Of a stretch of 33,422 nucleotides of DNA, positions 17,239-23,747 are shown piece after piece. A model generated the notes under the pieces. The model searched no databases and was not told the origin of the DNA. It saw nothing but the letters and a program-made list of their open reading frames with translations. How positions within the stretch are numbered: the first letter of the stretch is position 1; every line of letters begins with the position of its first letter. The stretch comes from JBAXHO01 sp037138855 (GTDB lineage: Bacteria; Patescibacteriota; Dojkabacteria; B142; OLB20). The position numbers were made by a program, and so were the translations under genes. The stretch covers positions 1 to 33,422 of the forward strand of contig JBAXHO010000018.1 in the NCBI GenBank assembly GCA_037138855.1, in the 5' to 3' direction.

Positions 17239-17701
17239 GACTAACAGTAAATTTATTAACTAAATAAATTATAAAAAAATACAACAAAAGATTGGCAATC
17301 AAAACCGAAAAGCTAAAACTGAAATTCTGATTATTTATCATAGTCTTCAAAAATAAAATATTCAAAATGCTTAATACAAGTACTATTCCACCAACAATTT
17401 TATCAGAGCTACTTCTTCTTAGGGGTAATAAAGAGAATAAAAAGTAAACTAAAAAAGCTGCAAGATAAAATCCCAATGCTTTGATTCCAATTGTTTGTAA
17501 ACTTAATAATTCCACTACAGCTGATGCCGATAATACATATATAAAACTATTACGATATTGTTTGATTAAAATAAAAAATATTCCTATCAAAACTACTAGT
17601 TGTAAATTCATTAAAAATGAAATTTGAGAATTGCTTAATACCACCTCCAGAATTGGAATTAAAAATAATATTAAAATTTTTAACAATGTTTCAGTTTTCA
17701 T
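17222..17701 (-). CDS. mreD: Rod shape-determining protein MreD
   Basis: This is a small, very hydrophobic protein of 159 residues with about five predicted membrane helices. Sequence identity to MreD is weak, as usual for this family. The assignment rests mainly on its place between mreC and mrdA and on its size. The frame can be extended one codon to a TTG at 17704, but the ATG at 17701 is preferred. It overlaps mreC by 11 nt and mrdA by 17 nt. Confidence 0.85.
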   Translation of the reverse strand: MKTETLLKILILFLIPILEVVLSNSQISFLMNLQLVVLIGIFFILIKQYRNSFIYVLSASAVVELLSLQTIGIKALGFYLAAFLVYFLFSLLPLRRSSSDKIVGGIVLVLSILNILFLKTMINNQNFSFSFSVLIANLLLYFFIIYLVNKFTVSHVFKK

Positions 17702-18491
17702 CAATACGTCTTAATAAATATATCTCTCTAAGATCATTAAACTTTACCTGATTTGATAAATCAGCATTTTTGGTAAGTGCACTGGCTATTTTATTTATCT
17801 TAATTACTTTTCCCAAAATCAATCCAGCAGGAAAATTGCTATTAATTCCTGAAGTAACAATTGTCTCATCCTTTTCCAAAGGACTATCTACGAGAACTTC
17901 ATCTAAAAATATTCCTTTTTGTACATCACCAATAATAATTCCTTTTGTCTTTGTTTGTAATGAAATTGCTGGAATTTTACTTTTTGGTGAAATCACTAAT
18001 CTAACTAACGCTCCTGTATTGGAAATACTAATTACTTCACCGATTGCATATTTTTCTAAAACCAGAATATCACCGATTTGGACATTATCCCTTGCACCTT
18101 TATTAATAAAAATTTCTCCATATTGATCCTGATTCACTCTCACCACTAAAACCGGTTTTAAATCATAGTTAAGACCAAAACTTTCCTGTAACTTTTGTTG
18201 AGTAATATTATCTAATTGCTCCTCCAATATTACTTTTTCTGAAGAAATTTTTAAATTTTCTATTTGTAGTGTATCTCTTTCAGATTTAATCTTTCTTAAA
18301 TTTAATAAAAAAGTAAAATTTTCCTGAGATTTTGCAAAAAAATAATAACTATCTGAATTTAATTTGAAGGCTAAAGCAGAAGTCAGATCATAAAAGACAC
18401 TAAAAGTACCAACTTTTGAAAATAATACTAGTAAGACGGAAATAATAATTCCGCTGATAATTTGTCCAAGGGGAATAAAATGTTTACGCAT
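17691..18491 (-). CDS. mreC: Rod shape-determining protein MreC
   Basis: The 266-residue protein has one N-terminal TM (about residues 8-28), a coiled coil (about 60-100, rich in Glu, Lys and Leu), and the extracytoplasmic MreC beta domains with GEIFINKGARDNVQIGD, SPKSKIPAISLQ and VTSGINSNFPAGLILGKVI. It bridges cytoplasmic MreB to periplasmic wall enzymes such as PBP2. It lies 8 nt below mreB and overlaps mreD by 11 nt. Confidence 0.95.
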   Translation of the reverse strand: MRKHFIPLGQIISGIIISVLLVLFSKVGTFSVFYDLTSALAFKLNSDSYYFFAKSQENFTFLLNLRKIKSERDTLQIENLKISSEKVILEEQLDNITQQKLQESFGLNYDLKPVLVVRVNQDQYGEIFINKGARDNVQIGDILVLEKYAIGEVISISNTGALVRLVISPKSKIPAISLQTKTKGIIIGDVQKGIFLDEVLVDSPLEKDETIVTSGINSNFPAGLILGKVIKINKIASALTKNADLSNQVKFNDLREIYLLRRIDEN

Positions 18492-18499
18492 AAATCATA

Positions 18500-19555
18500 T
18501 TAAATTAAATCAGTATTGGAAACCTCAATCCTTTCGAGAAGATTGAATTCTCCTAAAAGTACCTCAGTACCTCTCACTACACAAGTCACAGGATCTTCTG
18601 CAATGATCACCGGGGTTTTCAACTTTTCTTCAAAATATTTATCAATGCCTTGAATCAGTGCTCCTCCACCTGCCAAAGTAATTCCCCGATCCAATAAATC
18701 AGCCAGTAATTCCGGAGGAGTTTTTTCAATTGCACTCTTAATTGCATCAGATATTTTTTCCAATACCTTTAACATGGCTTCTCTAACTTCATTACTACTC
18801 AAATTTACTATCCTTGGTAAACCAGAAATTAAATCACGTCCTTTTACATCAATGGTTGTTTCTTTTTTAAGAGCCACTGCTGATCCAATAGCAATCTTGG
18901 CATCTTCAGCAGTTTTCAAACCGACTAATAAATTATATTTTTGTTTGATGTAATTTAGAATTTCTTCATCTATTTCATTTCCAGCAATACGAATTGTATT
19001 ATCCACGACAATTCCGCCAAGTGAAATCACAGCTATATCAGTCGTACCACCACCAATATCAATTATCATACTTCCTGAAGCATCATCAATCGGCAATCGG
19101 GCTCCAATTGCTGCTGCCATTGGCTCTTCAATTATATATACCTTTCTGGCACCAGCTGACATGGCAGCATCTTTCACTGCCCGCATCTCCACTTCAGTTA
19201 TCAAAGAAGGTGTACCTATCACTACTCTTGGACGTCTTAATTTCAGTAGTTTAGGATATTCATCATAAACTTTATATATAAAATATCTGATCATTGCTTC
19301 AGTAGAATCAAAATCAGAAATCACTCCATCTTCAAGCGGCCGAATCGCCATAATATTTGCTGGAGTTCGTCCGATCATTCTTCTTGCTTCAGCTCCCACA
19401 GCTAATACCTTTCCAGTATTTTTATTAATCGCTACCACCGAAGGTTCATTATAAACAATACCATGCCCGCTCACACTTACTAAAATGGTAGCTGTGCCCA
19501 GATCTATCCCAATATCATGGGTTACCAATGGCAATAGGTTATCCAGAAATGACAT
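18500..19555 (-). CDS. mreB: Rod shape-determining actin homologue MreB
   Basis: The 351-residue protein has all actin-fold motifs: phosphate 1 DIGIDLGTATILV, the catalytic IIEEPMAAAIG, phosphate 2 IIDIGGGTTDIAVIS with its Asp intact, and the adenosine motif LAGGGALIQGID. An N-terminal MSFLDNLLPL stretch could be an amphipathic membrane helix. It polymerises under the inner membrane and directs wall synthesis. It heads mreBCD-mrdA, so it is probably the primary MreB. A divergent paralogue lies at 28305-29309. Confidence 0.97.
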   Translation of the reverse strand: MSFLDNLLPLVTHDIGIDLGTATILVSVSGHGIVYNEPSVVAINKNTGKVLAVGAEARRMIGRTPANIMAIRPLEDGVISDFDSTEAMIRYFIYKVYDEYPKLLKLRRPRVVIGTPSLITEVEMRAVKDAAMSAGARKVYIIEEPMAAAIGARLPIDDASGSMIIDIGGGTTDIAVISLGGIVVDNTIRIAGNEIDEEILNYIKQKYNLLVGLKTAEDAKIAIGSAVALKKETTIDVKGRDLISGLPRIVNLSSNEVREAMLKVLEKISDAIKSAIEKTPPELLADLLDRGITLAGGGALIQGIDKYFEEKLKTPVIIAEDPVTCVVRGTEVLLGEFNLLERIEVSNTDLI

Positions 19556-19650
19556 AAAAGATTTGAAAAATGTAATAAATTGATTGTAGCACTTTTTAAG
19601 GAAGAGTAGCTACTCATTCCGGTATAGGGAAAACAACGATGTCTCCCCTA

Positions 19651-19685
19651 TACTTACTACTTGCTACTTGATACTTACCACTTTT
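19651..19685. repeat. Degenerate heptad block (TACTTAC, 5 units)
   Basis: Five 7-bp units: TACTTAC, TACTTGC, TACTTGA, TACTTAC and CACTTTT. It starts directly at the right arm of the 19622/19646 inverted repeat. Confidence 0.8.
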
Positions 19686-19777
19686 TCATAAATATAAATT
19701 GAGATAATTTTTAAATATTGATATACTTATATTACCCTACCAGTTTAAATAGATAAGTGACTAATTGAACTCTACAC

Positions 19778-19873
19778 TTATTCCATTAGGGAAACCAAAA
19801 TCTCCAGTTGCTCTTGGGTAATTGGCTGAGGACGACCATCTTTTGATAGGTACACGGTTTCAATTAACTTATC
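19778..19873 (-). pseudogene. Possible gene remnant
   Basis: A 31-codon stretch between two stops on the - strand reads like real protein. It contains VYLSKDGRPQPITQEQ and ends LEILVSLME before a TAA. It has no start codon, and the preceding frame is stopped at 19874-19876. It resembles the degraded C-terminal end of a gene. The family is not recognised, and the length is too short to exclude chance. Confidence 0.3.
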
Positions 19874-19920
19874 TTAATAAACAGTAGGGTTTCTTTATGG
19901 AAGAAAATATTTAGCAGCTA

Positions 19921-19955
19921 GATAATTAAAAGATAATAGCTAAAAGATAATAGAA
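19921..19955. repeat. Degenerate heptad/14-bp repeat block
   Basis: The unit AAAAGATAATAG recurs at a 14-bp spacing, twice the heptad period, after a leading GATAATT. It marks the left end of duplicated segment A and is matched by the block at 20411. Confidence 0.6.
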
Positions 19956-19993
19956 ATTTATGAAGATTTTCGCTTTCATCTTTTAACTTCATA

Positions 19994-20019
19994 AGCCAGA
20001 GGCTTATCAGCTTCTGGCT
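19994..20019. repeat. Hairpin element H2
   Basis: AGCCAGAGGCT (19994-20004), TATC, AGCTTCTGGCT (20009-20019). The arms are reverse complements apart from one mismatch. The apex reads GGC-TTATCA-GC, the same apex sequence as in elements H5 and H6 near tRNA-Arg. Confidence 0.8.
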
Positions 20020-20022
20020 GGA

Positions 20023-20050
20023 ACTTTTAACTAATAGCTATTAACTTTTA
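20023..20050. repeat. Degenerate heptad block (ACTTTTA, 4 units)
   Basis: Four 7-bp units: ACTTTTA, ACTAATA, GCTATTA and ACTTTTA. It sits just upstream of the tRNA-like remnant at 20055. The block at 20476-20503 holds the same position in segment B. Confidence 0.7.
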
Positions 20051-20054
20051 AAAC

Positions 20055-20132
20055 GCTGGAATAGCTCAGTTTCAGCCAGAGGCTGACCAGCCTCTGGCTG
20101 GGGTAGATAGTTAGTCAATTGCTATTCCAGCT
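20055..20132 (+). pseudogene. tRNA-Thr-like remnant with embedded hairpin H3
   Basis: The first 17 nt (20055-20071) are identical to the 5' end of both tRNA-Thr genes, and the end ATTCCAGCT matches their 3' acceptor strand. The anticodon and T arms are missing, replaced by hairpin H3 (20074-20099) and a short unique stretch. GCTGGAATAGC and GCTATTCCAGC, at the two ends, form a perfect 11-bp stem. It cannot be a working tRNA. Confidence 0.7.
20074..20099. repeat. Hairpin element H3
   Basis: AGCCAGAGGCT (20074-20084), GACC, AGCCTCTGGCT (20089-20099). The two arms are perfect reverse complements. It lies inside the tRNA-like remnant. Confidence 0.9.
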
Positions 20133-20182
20133 TGATTGCTCTAAGTAAAATATCTGAAAAGTTATTTTATAAAATTTAAAAC

Positions 20183-20255
20183 GCTGGAATAGCTCAGTTG
20201 GTAGAGCACACCCATGGTAAGGGTGGGGTCAAGGGTTCAATTCCCTTTTCCAGCT
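20183..20255 (+). tRNA. tRNA-Thr (anticodon GGT)
   Basis: The 73-nt cloverleaf is complete. Acceptor GCTGGAA pairs with TTCCAGC. The D stem is GCTC/GAGC, the anticodon stem CACCC/GGGTG with loop ATGGTAA (anticodon GGT, 20216-20218), and the T stem AAGGG/CCCTT with loop TTCAATT. The discriminator base is T and CCA is not encoded. It reads ACC and ACT codons. Confidence 0.95.
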
Positions 20256-20279
20256 TTGTTTCAAAAAGTAAAAATAATT

Positions 20280-20308
20280 TTGCTATATTTGTAAATTTGC
20301 AATAAAAT
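20280..20308 (+). promoter_or_regulatory. Predicted promoter of tRNA-Tyr
   Basis: TTGCTA (20280-20285) and TAAAAT (20303-20308) are spaced by 17 nt. The start of transcription would be about 6 nt before the tRNA. Confidence 0.5.
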
Positions 20309-20320
20309 TGGATCACAAAT

Positions 20321-20403
20321 GCAGGGATGGCGGAGTGGTCTATCGCACCAGACTGTAAATCTGGCGTCGCAAGGCTTCGGGAGTTCGAATCTCTCTCCCT
20401 GCA
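20321..20403 (+). tRNA. tRNA-Tyr (anticodon GTA)
   Basis: This is a class II tRNA of 83 nt. Acceptor GCAGGGA pairs with TCCCTGC, the anticodon stem is CCAGA/TCTGG with loop CTGTAAA, and a long variable arm is followed by a T arm with GTTCGAATC. The discriminator is A and CCA is not encoded. It lies between the two halves of a tandem duplication that carry the tRNA-Thr genes. Confidence 0.95.
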
Positions 20404-20410
20404 GATTAAT

Positions 20411-20459
20411 TGATAATAGGTAAAAGTTAATAGATAATAGTTAAAAACTAATAGAAATT
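20411..20459. repeat. Degenerate heptad block (AGTTAAT-like, 7 units)
   Basis: Seven consecutive 7-bp units can be laid out, including TGATAAT, AGTTAAT, AGATAAT, AGTTAAA and AACTAAT. It corresponds to the block at 19921 in the other duplicated segment. Confidence 0.7.
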
Positions 20460-20475
20460 TAAGAAAATTTTCACT

Positions 20476-20503
20476 CTTTTAATTTCTAACTTATAACTTT
20501 TAG
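20476..20503. repeat. Degenerate heptad block (CTTTTAA, 4 units)
   Basis: Four 7-bp units: CTTTTAA, TTTCTAA, CTTATAA and CTTTTAG. It sits immediately upstream of the second tRNA-like remnant. Confidence 0.7.
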
Positions 20504-20512
20504 GTATTATGT

Positions 20513-20574
20513 GCTGGAATAGCTCAGTTTCAGCCTCTGGCTGGGGTAGATAGTTAGTCAATTGCTATTCCAGC
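20513..20574 (+). pseudogene. Second tRNA-Thr-like remnant
   Basis: Same layout as 20055-20132: identical 17-nt 5' end, identical 3' end and the 11-bp terminal inverted repeat. It is 15 nt shorter and keeps only one arm of the hairpin element (AGCCTCTGGCT, 20532-20542), as if one arm had been lost between short CAGCC repeats. It lies upstream of tRNA-Thr(TGT), just as the first remnant lies upstream of tRNA-Thr(GGT). Confidence 0.7.
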
Positions 20575-20627
20575 TTGATTGCTCTTAGTAAGATATCTTA
20601 AAAAAGATATTTTTATAAAACTTAAAC

Positions 20628-20700
20628 GCTGGAATAGCTCAGTTGGTAGAGCAGCGGTTTTGTAAACCGTCGGTCGTGGGTTCAAGCCCCTCTTCCAGCT
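20628..20700 (+). tRNA. tRNA-Thr (anticodon TGT)
   Basis: A 73-nt cloverleaf with acceptor GCTGGAA/TTCCAGC, D stem GCTC/GAGC, anticodon stem GCGGT/ACCGT (one G-T pair) and loop TTTGTAA. The discriminator is T and CCA is not encoded. Its 5' half matches tRNA-Thr(GGT), and the preceding spacer is also similar. Confidence 0.95.
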
Positions 20701-20732
20701 AATAAAATTTATTTATCTTGATCAAATTTATT

Positions 20733-20897
20733 ATGGGAAAAAAAGGAAACCGTACGTTATATAAATTAGTCAATAAAAAAACCGGAACATTTTATATGTC
20801 ATCTGCTAATAGAATTAATAACGTACCAAAAAAGATCAAAAAATTCGATGCCAAAACCAAAAAACATGTCGAATTTGATGTGCAGAAAATGAAATAA
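20733..20897 (+). CDS. rpmG: Large ribosomal subunit protein bL33
   Basis: A 54-residue basic protein starting MGKKGNRTLYKLV, with the bL33 pattern GTFYMSSANRINNVPKKIKKFD and KTKKHVEFDVQK. It lacks the paired cysteines of zinc-binding bL33, so it is the cysteine-free type. It starts with ATG 32 nt after tRNA-Thr(TGT) and ends 29 nt before tRNA-Trp. The rpmG-trnW-secE-nusG order is common in bacteria. No Shine-Dalgarno sequence is seen. Confidence 0.92.
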   Translation: MGKKGNRTLYKLVNKKTGTFYMSSANRINNVPKKIKKFDAKTKKHVEFDVQKMK

Positions 20898-20926
20898 AGT
20901 CAATAAGATCAACGGTTTTGAGCGAT

Positions 20927-20998
20927 AGAGCCATGATGTCAATGGTAGCATAGCGGTCTCCAAAACCGTCGGTAGAGGTTCGACTCCTCTTGGCTCTG
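20927..20998 (+). tRNA. tRNA-Trp (anticodon CCA)
   Basis: A 72-nt cloverleaf: acceptor AGAGCCA/TGGCTCT, D stem ATGT/GCAT, anticodon stem GCGGT/ACCGT with loop CTCCAAA, T stem AGAGG/CCTCT with loop TTCGACT, discriminator G. No terminal CCA is encoded. The anticodon is CCA, consistent with TGA being a stop codon here. Confidence 0.95.
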
Positions 20999-21009
20999 CA
21001 GAAAATATT

Positions 21010-21036
21010 TTGACAATAATGGTAAAATTATATAAA
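21010..21036 (+). promoter_or_regulatory. Possible promoter of secE-nusG
   Basis: A perfect TTGACA (21010-21015) is followed 15 nt later by TATAAA (21031-21036). The spacing is short. The start would be only a few nt before the secE ATG at 21047, so the mRNA could be nearly leaderless. Confidence 0.4.
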
Positions 21037-21046
21037 AATTTTTGAA

Positions 21047-21253
21047 ATGAATAAAATTATCAAGTTACCAAAACAATTACTTAGCTTTTTCCAGAATGTA
21101 ATTCAGGAAATTAAAATAGTTGAGTTTCCTTCTAGAAAAGAAACTTTTAAAATGACTTACATTGTATTAATCATTTCAATAGTATTTACATTTTTTTTAT
21201 TAGGATTAGATTTAATTTTTAGTATTCTTAGAAATTACCTTACTAAGTTATAA
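21047..21253 (+). CDS. secE: Preprotein translocase subunit SecE
   Basis: A 68-residue single-TM protein of the short SecE type. The amphipathic segment FFQNVIQEIKIVEFPSRKET matches the SecE signature (V-x-WP-x-R-x-E, here with FPSRKE). One TM lies at about residues 36-60. SecE clamps SecY in the export channel. It comes just before nusG with 2 nt between stop and start, the standard pairing. Confidence 0.93.
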   Translation: MNKIIKLPKQLLSFFQNVIQEIKIVEFPSRKETFKMTYIVLIISIVFTFFLLGLDLIFSILRNYLTKL

Positions 21254-21255
21254 TT

Positions 21256-21810
21256 ATGAAAAAAACTGCAGTAAAACAAGATACAGCTATTTTAAATTGG
21301 TTCATTGTCAATACCTATTCTGGCCATGAAAACAAAGTTGCCAACCAAATTAAACAAAGAGTAAAAGCCAATAATCTGGAAGATCAAATAGTCGATATTA
21401 TTGTACCTACACAAGACAAAATCGTCGTATCCGGTGGCAAAAAAAGAACAGTAAAAGAGAAAATTTTTCCTGGATATGTCCTGATTAATATGAAAATGGA
21501 CGATGAAACATGGCAAGTAATTAGAAATACAGAAGGTGTAACCGGTTTTGTAGGTACAGAAAAAAAACCAACTCCTTTAGCAAAAATCGAAATTGAAAAA
21601 ATTCTGGCATATACAAAAGTAGAACAGCCTGCATATCAAACATCATTTACCATTGGTGATGCAGTAAAGGTAGTGGACGGACCTTTTAAGGATTTTGTTG
21701 GCAGTATTAACGAAATCAATGAAGATAAAGGACAGGTAAAAGTTCTTTTATCAGTATTTGGCAGAGAAACTCCAGTAGTTTTAGATTTTCTGCAAATTTC
21801 CAAATTATAA
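21256..21810 (+). CDS. nusG: Transcription termination/antitermination factor NusG
   Basis: The 184-residue protein has the NGN domain (WFIVNTYSGHENKVANQI, then KRTVKEKIFPGYVLINM, NTEGVTGFVG) and a C-terminal KOW domain (IGDAVKVVDGPFKDFVGSIN, KVLLSVFGRETPVVLDF). It binds RNA polymerase and couples it to ribosomes or Rho. Length and order between secE and rplK are typical. Confidence 0.97.
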   Translation: MKKTAVKQDTAILNWFIVNTYSGHENKVANQIKQRVKANNLEDQIVDIIVPTQDKIVVSGGKKRTVKEKIFPGYVLINMKMDDETWQVIRNTEGVTGFVGTEKKPTPLAKIEIEKILAYTKVEQPAYQTSFTIGDAVKVVDGPFKDFVGSINEINEDKGQVKVLLSVFGRETPVVLDFLQISKL

Positions 21811-21829
21811 TTTTTGATCTACACAAATC

Positions 21830-22255
21830 ATGGCAACCAAAAAAATTAAGACAGTAATGAAATTACAAATTGAAGCTGGAAAAGCAACTCCTGCTCCTCC
21901 TATTGGTCCAGCATTAGGACAACATGGAGTAAATATCTCTGATTTTGTCAATCAATATAATGAGAAAACCCGTGAAAAAATGGGTAATGTGATTCCTTGT
22001 ATCTTAACAATTTTCGAAGATCGTTCTTTCAAAATTGAACTGAAAACGCCTCCAGTAGCTAATCTAATTTTAAAAGCTGCTAATGTAAAAAAAGGATCAG
22101 CCACTCCCAATACAAATAAAGTAGGAAAAATTACAATTGCCCAGGTCAAAGAAATTGCAGAAACCAAATTAGCTGACTTAAACACCAAAAAACTAGATTC
22201 AGCAATGAAAATTGTTCAAGGCACTGCCAAAAGTTTGGGCATTGAAGTTGTTTAA
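21830..22255 (+). CDS. rplK: Large ribosomal subunit protein uL11
   Basis: The 141-residue protein matches uL11 throughout: KLQIEAGKATPAPPIGPALG, GVNISDFVNQYNEKTRE, ILTIFEDRSFKIELKTPPV and VGKITIAQVKEIAETK. It binds 23S rRNA in the GTPase-associated centre. It starts 19 nt after nusG. Confidence 0.98.
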   Translation: MATKKIKTVMKLQIEAGKATPAPPIGPALGQHGVNISDFVNQYNEKTREKMGNVIPCILTIFEDRSFKIELKTPPVANLILKAANVKKGSATPNTNKVGKITIAQVKEIAETKLADLNTKKLDSAMKIVQGTAKSLGIEVV

Positions 22256-22294
22256 TAAAATTTATTATTAAATTATCAAAAGAAATTAATTATT

Positions 22295-22972
22295 ATGAAA
22301 AAAAGTAAAAAATACCAGGCAGTTATGAAAAAACTGAAAAAAAGTAAAAAATATAGTTCTACTGAAGCTTTTATTTTACTTCCTCAATTATCTACCAGCA
22401 AATTTGTCGGAAGTGCTGAAATCGAAATTCTCCTAAGTCTAAAAGAAAAGCAGAAAAAAGATACTATTCGTGGTTCATATACCCTACCCGTTCGTTTTGG
22501 TAAAGAAACCAAAGTATTAGTTTTTGCAGAACCAGCAAATATTAGTAAAGCTGAAAAAGCTGATGTCAAAGGTGGAGAAGATCTAATTGCAGAAGTAATG
22601 GCAGGCAAAATTGAATACGATGTGGTTATTTCCACACCAGCAATGATGCCTAAAATTGCACGTTTAGGTAAGATTCTTGGTACCAAAGGTTTGATGCCCA
22701 ATCCTAAAAATGGAACAGTTTCAACAGATTTAGAAAAAACAATCAATAATTTCAAAAGCGGTTTAAGTAACTTCAAAATGAAAGATAGTAAAATCACAGC
22801 TGTCATTGGCAAAACTGATATGAAGCCCGAGGATTTGGAAGCTAACTTTCAGGCGATTTACCAAGCAGTTGTTATTGAAGTACAAAAATTTGGTCCAAAT
22901 ACTATCAAAAGGGTTAAATTATCTCCAACCATGGGACCAAGTATTGAAATTGAAGTAAAAAATATTGAATAA
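22295..22972 (+). CDS. rplA: Large ribosomal subunit protein uL1
   Basis: The 225-residue protein has the uL1 core: SAEIEILLSL, VRFGKETKVLVFAEP, YDVVISTPAMMPKIARLGK, ILGTKGLMPNPKNGTV and a SPTMGPSIEIE end. It forms the L1 stalk. The N-terminal segment is unusually Lys-rich. It follows rplK by 39 nt. A new promoter for rplJ starts 8 nt after its stop. Confidence 0.98.
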   Translation: MKKSKKYQAVMKKLKKSKKYSSTEAFILLPQLSTSKFVGSAEIEILLSLKEKQKKDTIRGSYTLPVRFGKETKVLVFAEPANISKAEKADVKGGEDLIAEVMAGKIEYDVVISTPAMMPKIARLGKILGTKGLMPNPKNGTVSTDLEKTINNFKSGLSNFKMKDSKITAVIGKTDMKPEDLEANFQAIYQAVVIEVQKFGPNTIKRVKLSPTMGPSIEIEVKNIE

Positions 22973-22980
22973 AATCACAA

Positions 22981-23009
22981 TTGACTTCTAGCATTACTCT
23001 TGGTATGAT
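22981..23009 (+). promoter_or_regulatory. Predicted sigma-70 promoter of rplJL
   Basis: TTGACT (22981-22986) and TATGAT (23004-23009) are separated by exactly 17 nt. Transcription should start near 23016, just before the L10-type leader. It lets rplJL be made separately from rplKA. Confidence 0.7.
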
Positions 23010-23023
23010 TCCAAAGTAATTCT

Positions 23024-23066
23024 CTGTCAAAGACCATAGGCATTTAAATAAGACCTATCGAGACAG
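23024..23066 (+). promoter_or_regulatory. L10 leader-type RNA (autoregulatory L10(L12)4 site)
   Basis: CTGTC (23024-23028) pairs with GACAG (23062-23066), and ATAGG (23036-23040) with CCTAT (23054-23058). The asymmetric bulges AAAGACC and CGA match the kink-turn-like L10 leader motif known upstream of rplJ in many bacteria. In Bacillus subtilis L10(L12)4 binds this motif and promotes termination in the leader. The assignment rests on motif and position; no covariance search was run. Confidence 0.75.
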
Positions 23067-23092
23067 CATTATTTAAATATTTAATTCTAAAT

Positions 23093-23121
23093 AATTAATT
23101 TCTAAAGTTTCGAAATTAATT
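23093..23121 (+). promoter_or_regulatory. AT-rich hairpin in the rplJ leader (possible antiterminator part)
   Basis: AATTAATTTC (23093-23102) and GAAATTAATT (23112-23121) form a perfect 10-bp stem with a 9-nt loop. It lies between the L10 site and the terminator-like hairpin, where an alternative structure would be expected. The role is inferred. Confidence 0.4.
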
Positions 23122-23138
23122 AAATGTGGAATTTATAC

Positions 23139-23168
23139 AAAATATGCTGTTTCAGCATATTTTTTTTT
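23139..23168 (+). terminator. Attenuator-like intrinsic terminator before rplJ
   Basis: AAAATATGCTG and CAGCATATTTT form an 11-bp stem with a TTT loop, followed by a T run to 23168. It ends 18 nt before the rplJ ATG and inside its leader, so it must be read through to express rplJ. This supports transcription attenuation of rplJL. Confidence 0.7.
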
Positions 23169-23186
23169 GTTTATTAAATAATTATT

Positions 23187-23714
23187 ATGCCAAAAACTAA
23201 ACAGCAGAAAGAAATAATCGTTAATGAATATAGCGCAAAGCTAAAAGAAACCAAAACTATTATTATCTTTAGACCAAATGGTATTACAGCAAATGAAGCT
23301 AGTGACCTAAAAAAAGAGCTCTTTGATATTACTGCAAATTTCAAAGTAGTAAAAAACACATTATTAAAAATTTCTCTTAAAAATGCAGAATTACCTGAAT
23401 TTGAAAGTTTAGAAAATCGCGAAAATGCAGTCGTATTCTGTACAGAAGATAATATTACTGATTCAGCTAAAATTATCAAGGAATTTATCCAAAAAGCAAA
23501 AAAAGGAGAGATAGTAGGTGGAGTACTAAATGGAACAATGCTCTCACAAGATCAGGTGATTTCATTGGCTGATCTCCCTGCTAAAGATCAATTATTAGGG
23601 CAATTGCTCAATGTATTCAATGGTCCTGCAAGAGGTTTCGTAACTGTACTTAATGGTAATATTCGTGAATTTGTCTATCTTTTGAATGCCCTAAAAGATA
23701 CTAAAAAAGCATAA
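23187..23714 (+). CDS. rplJ: Large ribosomal subunit protein uL10
   Basis: The 175-residue protein has the uL10 pattern: QQKEIIVNEYSAKLKETKTI, RPNGITANEASDLKKEL, FKVVKNTLLKISL and GVLNGTMLSQDQV. The C-terminal helix that carries the L12 dimers (residues about 135-172) is present. With bL12 it forms the stalk that recruits translation GTPases. Expression is probably controlled by the leader directly upstream. Confidence 0.97.
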   Translation: MPKTKQQKEIIVNEYSAKLKETKTIIIFRPNGITANEASDLKKELFDITANFKVVKNTLLKISLKNAELPEFESLENRENAVVFCTEDNITDSAKIIKEFIQKAKKGEIVGGVLNGTMLSQDQVISLADLPAKDQLLGQLLNVFNGPARGFVTVLNGNIREFVYLLNALKDTKKA

Positions 23715-23747
23715 TTATATCTATTTTATATTTATTATTTAAAAATT

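Larger units (their letters stand above)
19556..20182. other. Repeat-rich gap between mreB and the tRNA cluster
   Basis: This 627-bp gap between divergent transcription units holds no intact gene. From left to right it contains an inverted repeat (GTATAGGG 19622-19629 / CCCTATAC 19646-19653), heptad blocks, a short protein-like remnant (19778-19873), hairpin elements H2 and H3, and a tRNA-like remnant (20055-20132). Confidence 0.8.

Noticed and set aside
20055..20132. A further functional tRNA gene
   Set aside because: It has no anticodon arm and no T arm; only the 5' 17 nt and the 3' acceptor strand match a tRNA.
22384..22812. 142-codon open frame antisense to rplA
   Set aside because: It is a shadow of a conserved ribosomal gene; it lacks a ribosome-binding site and any family match.
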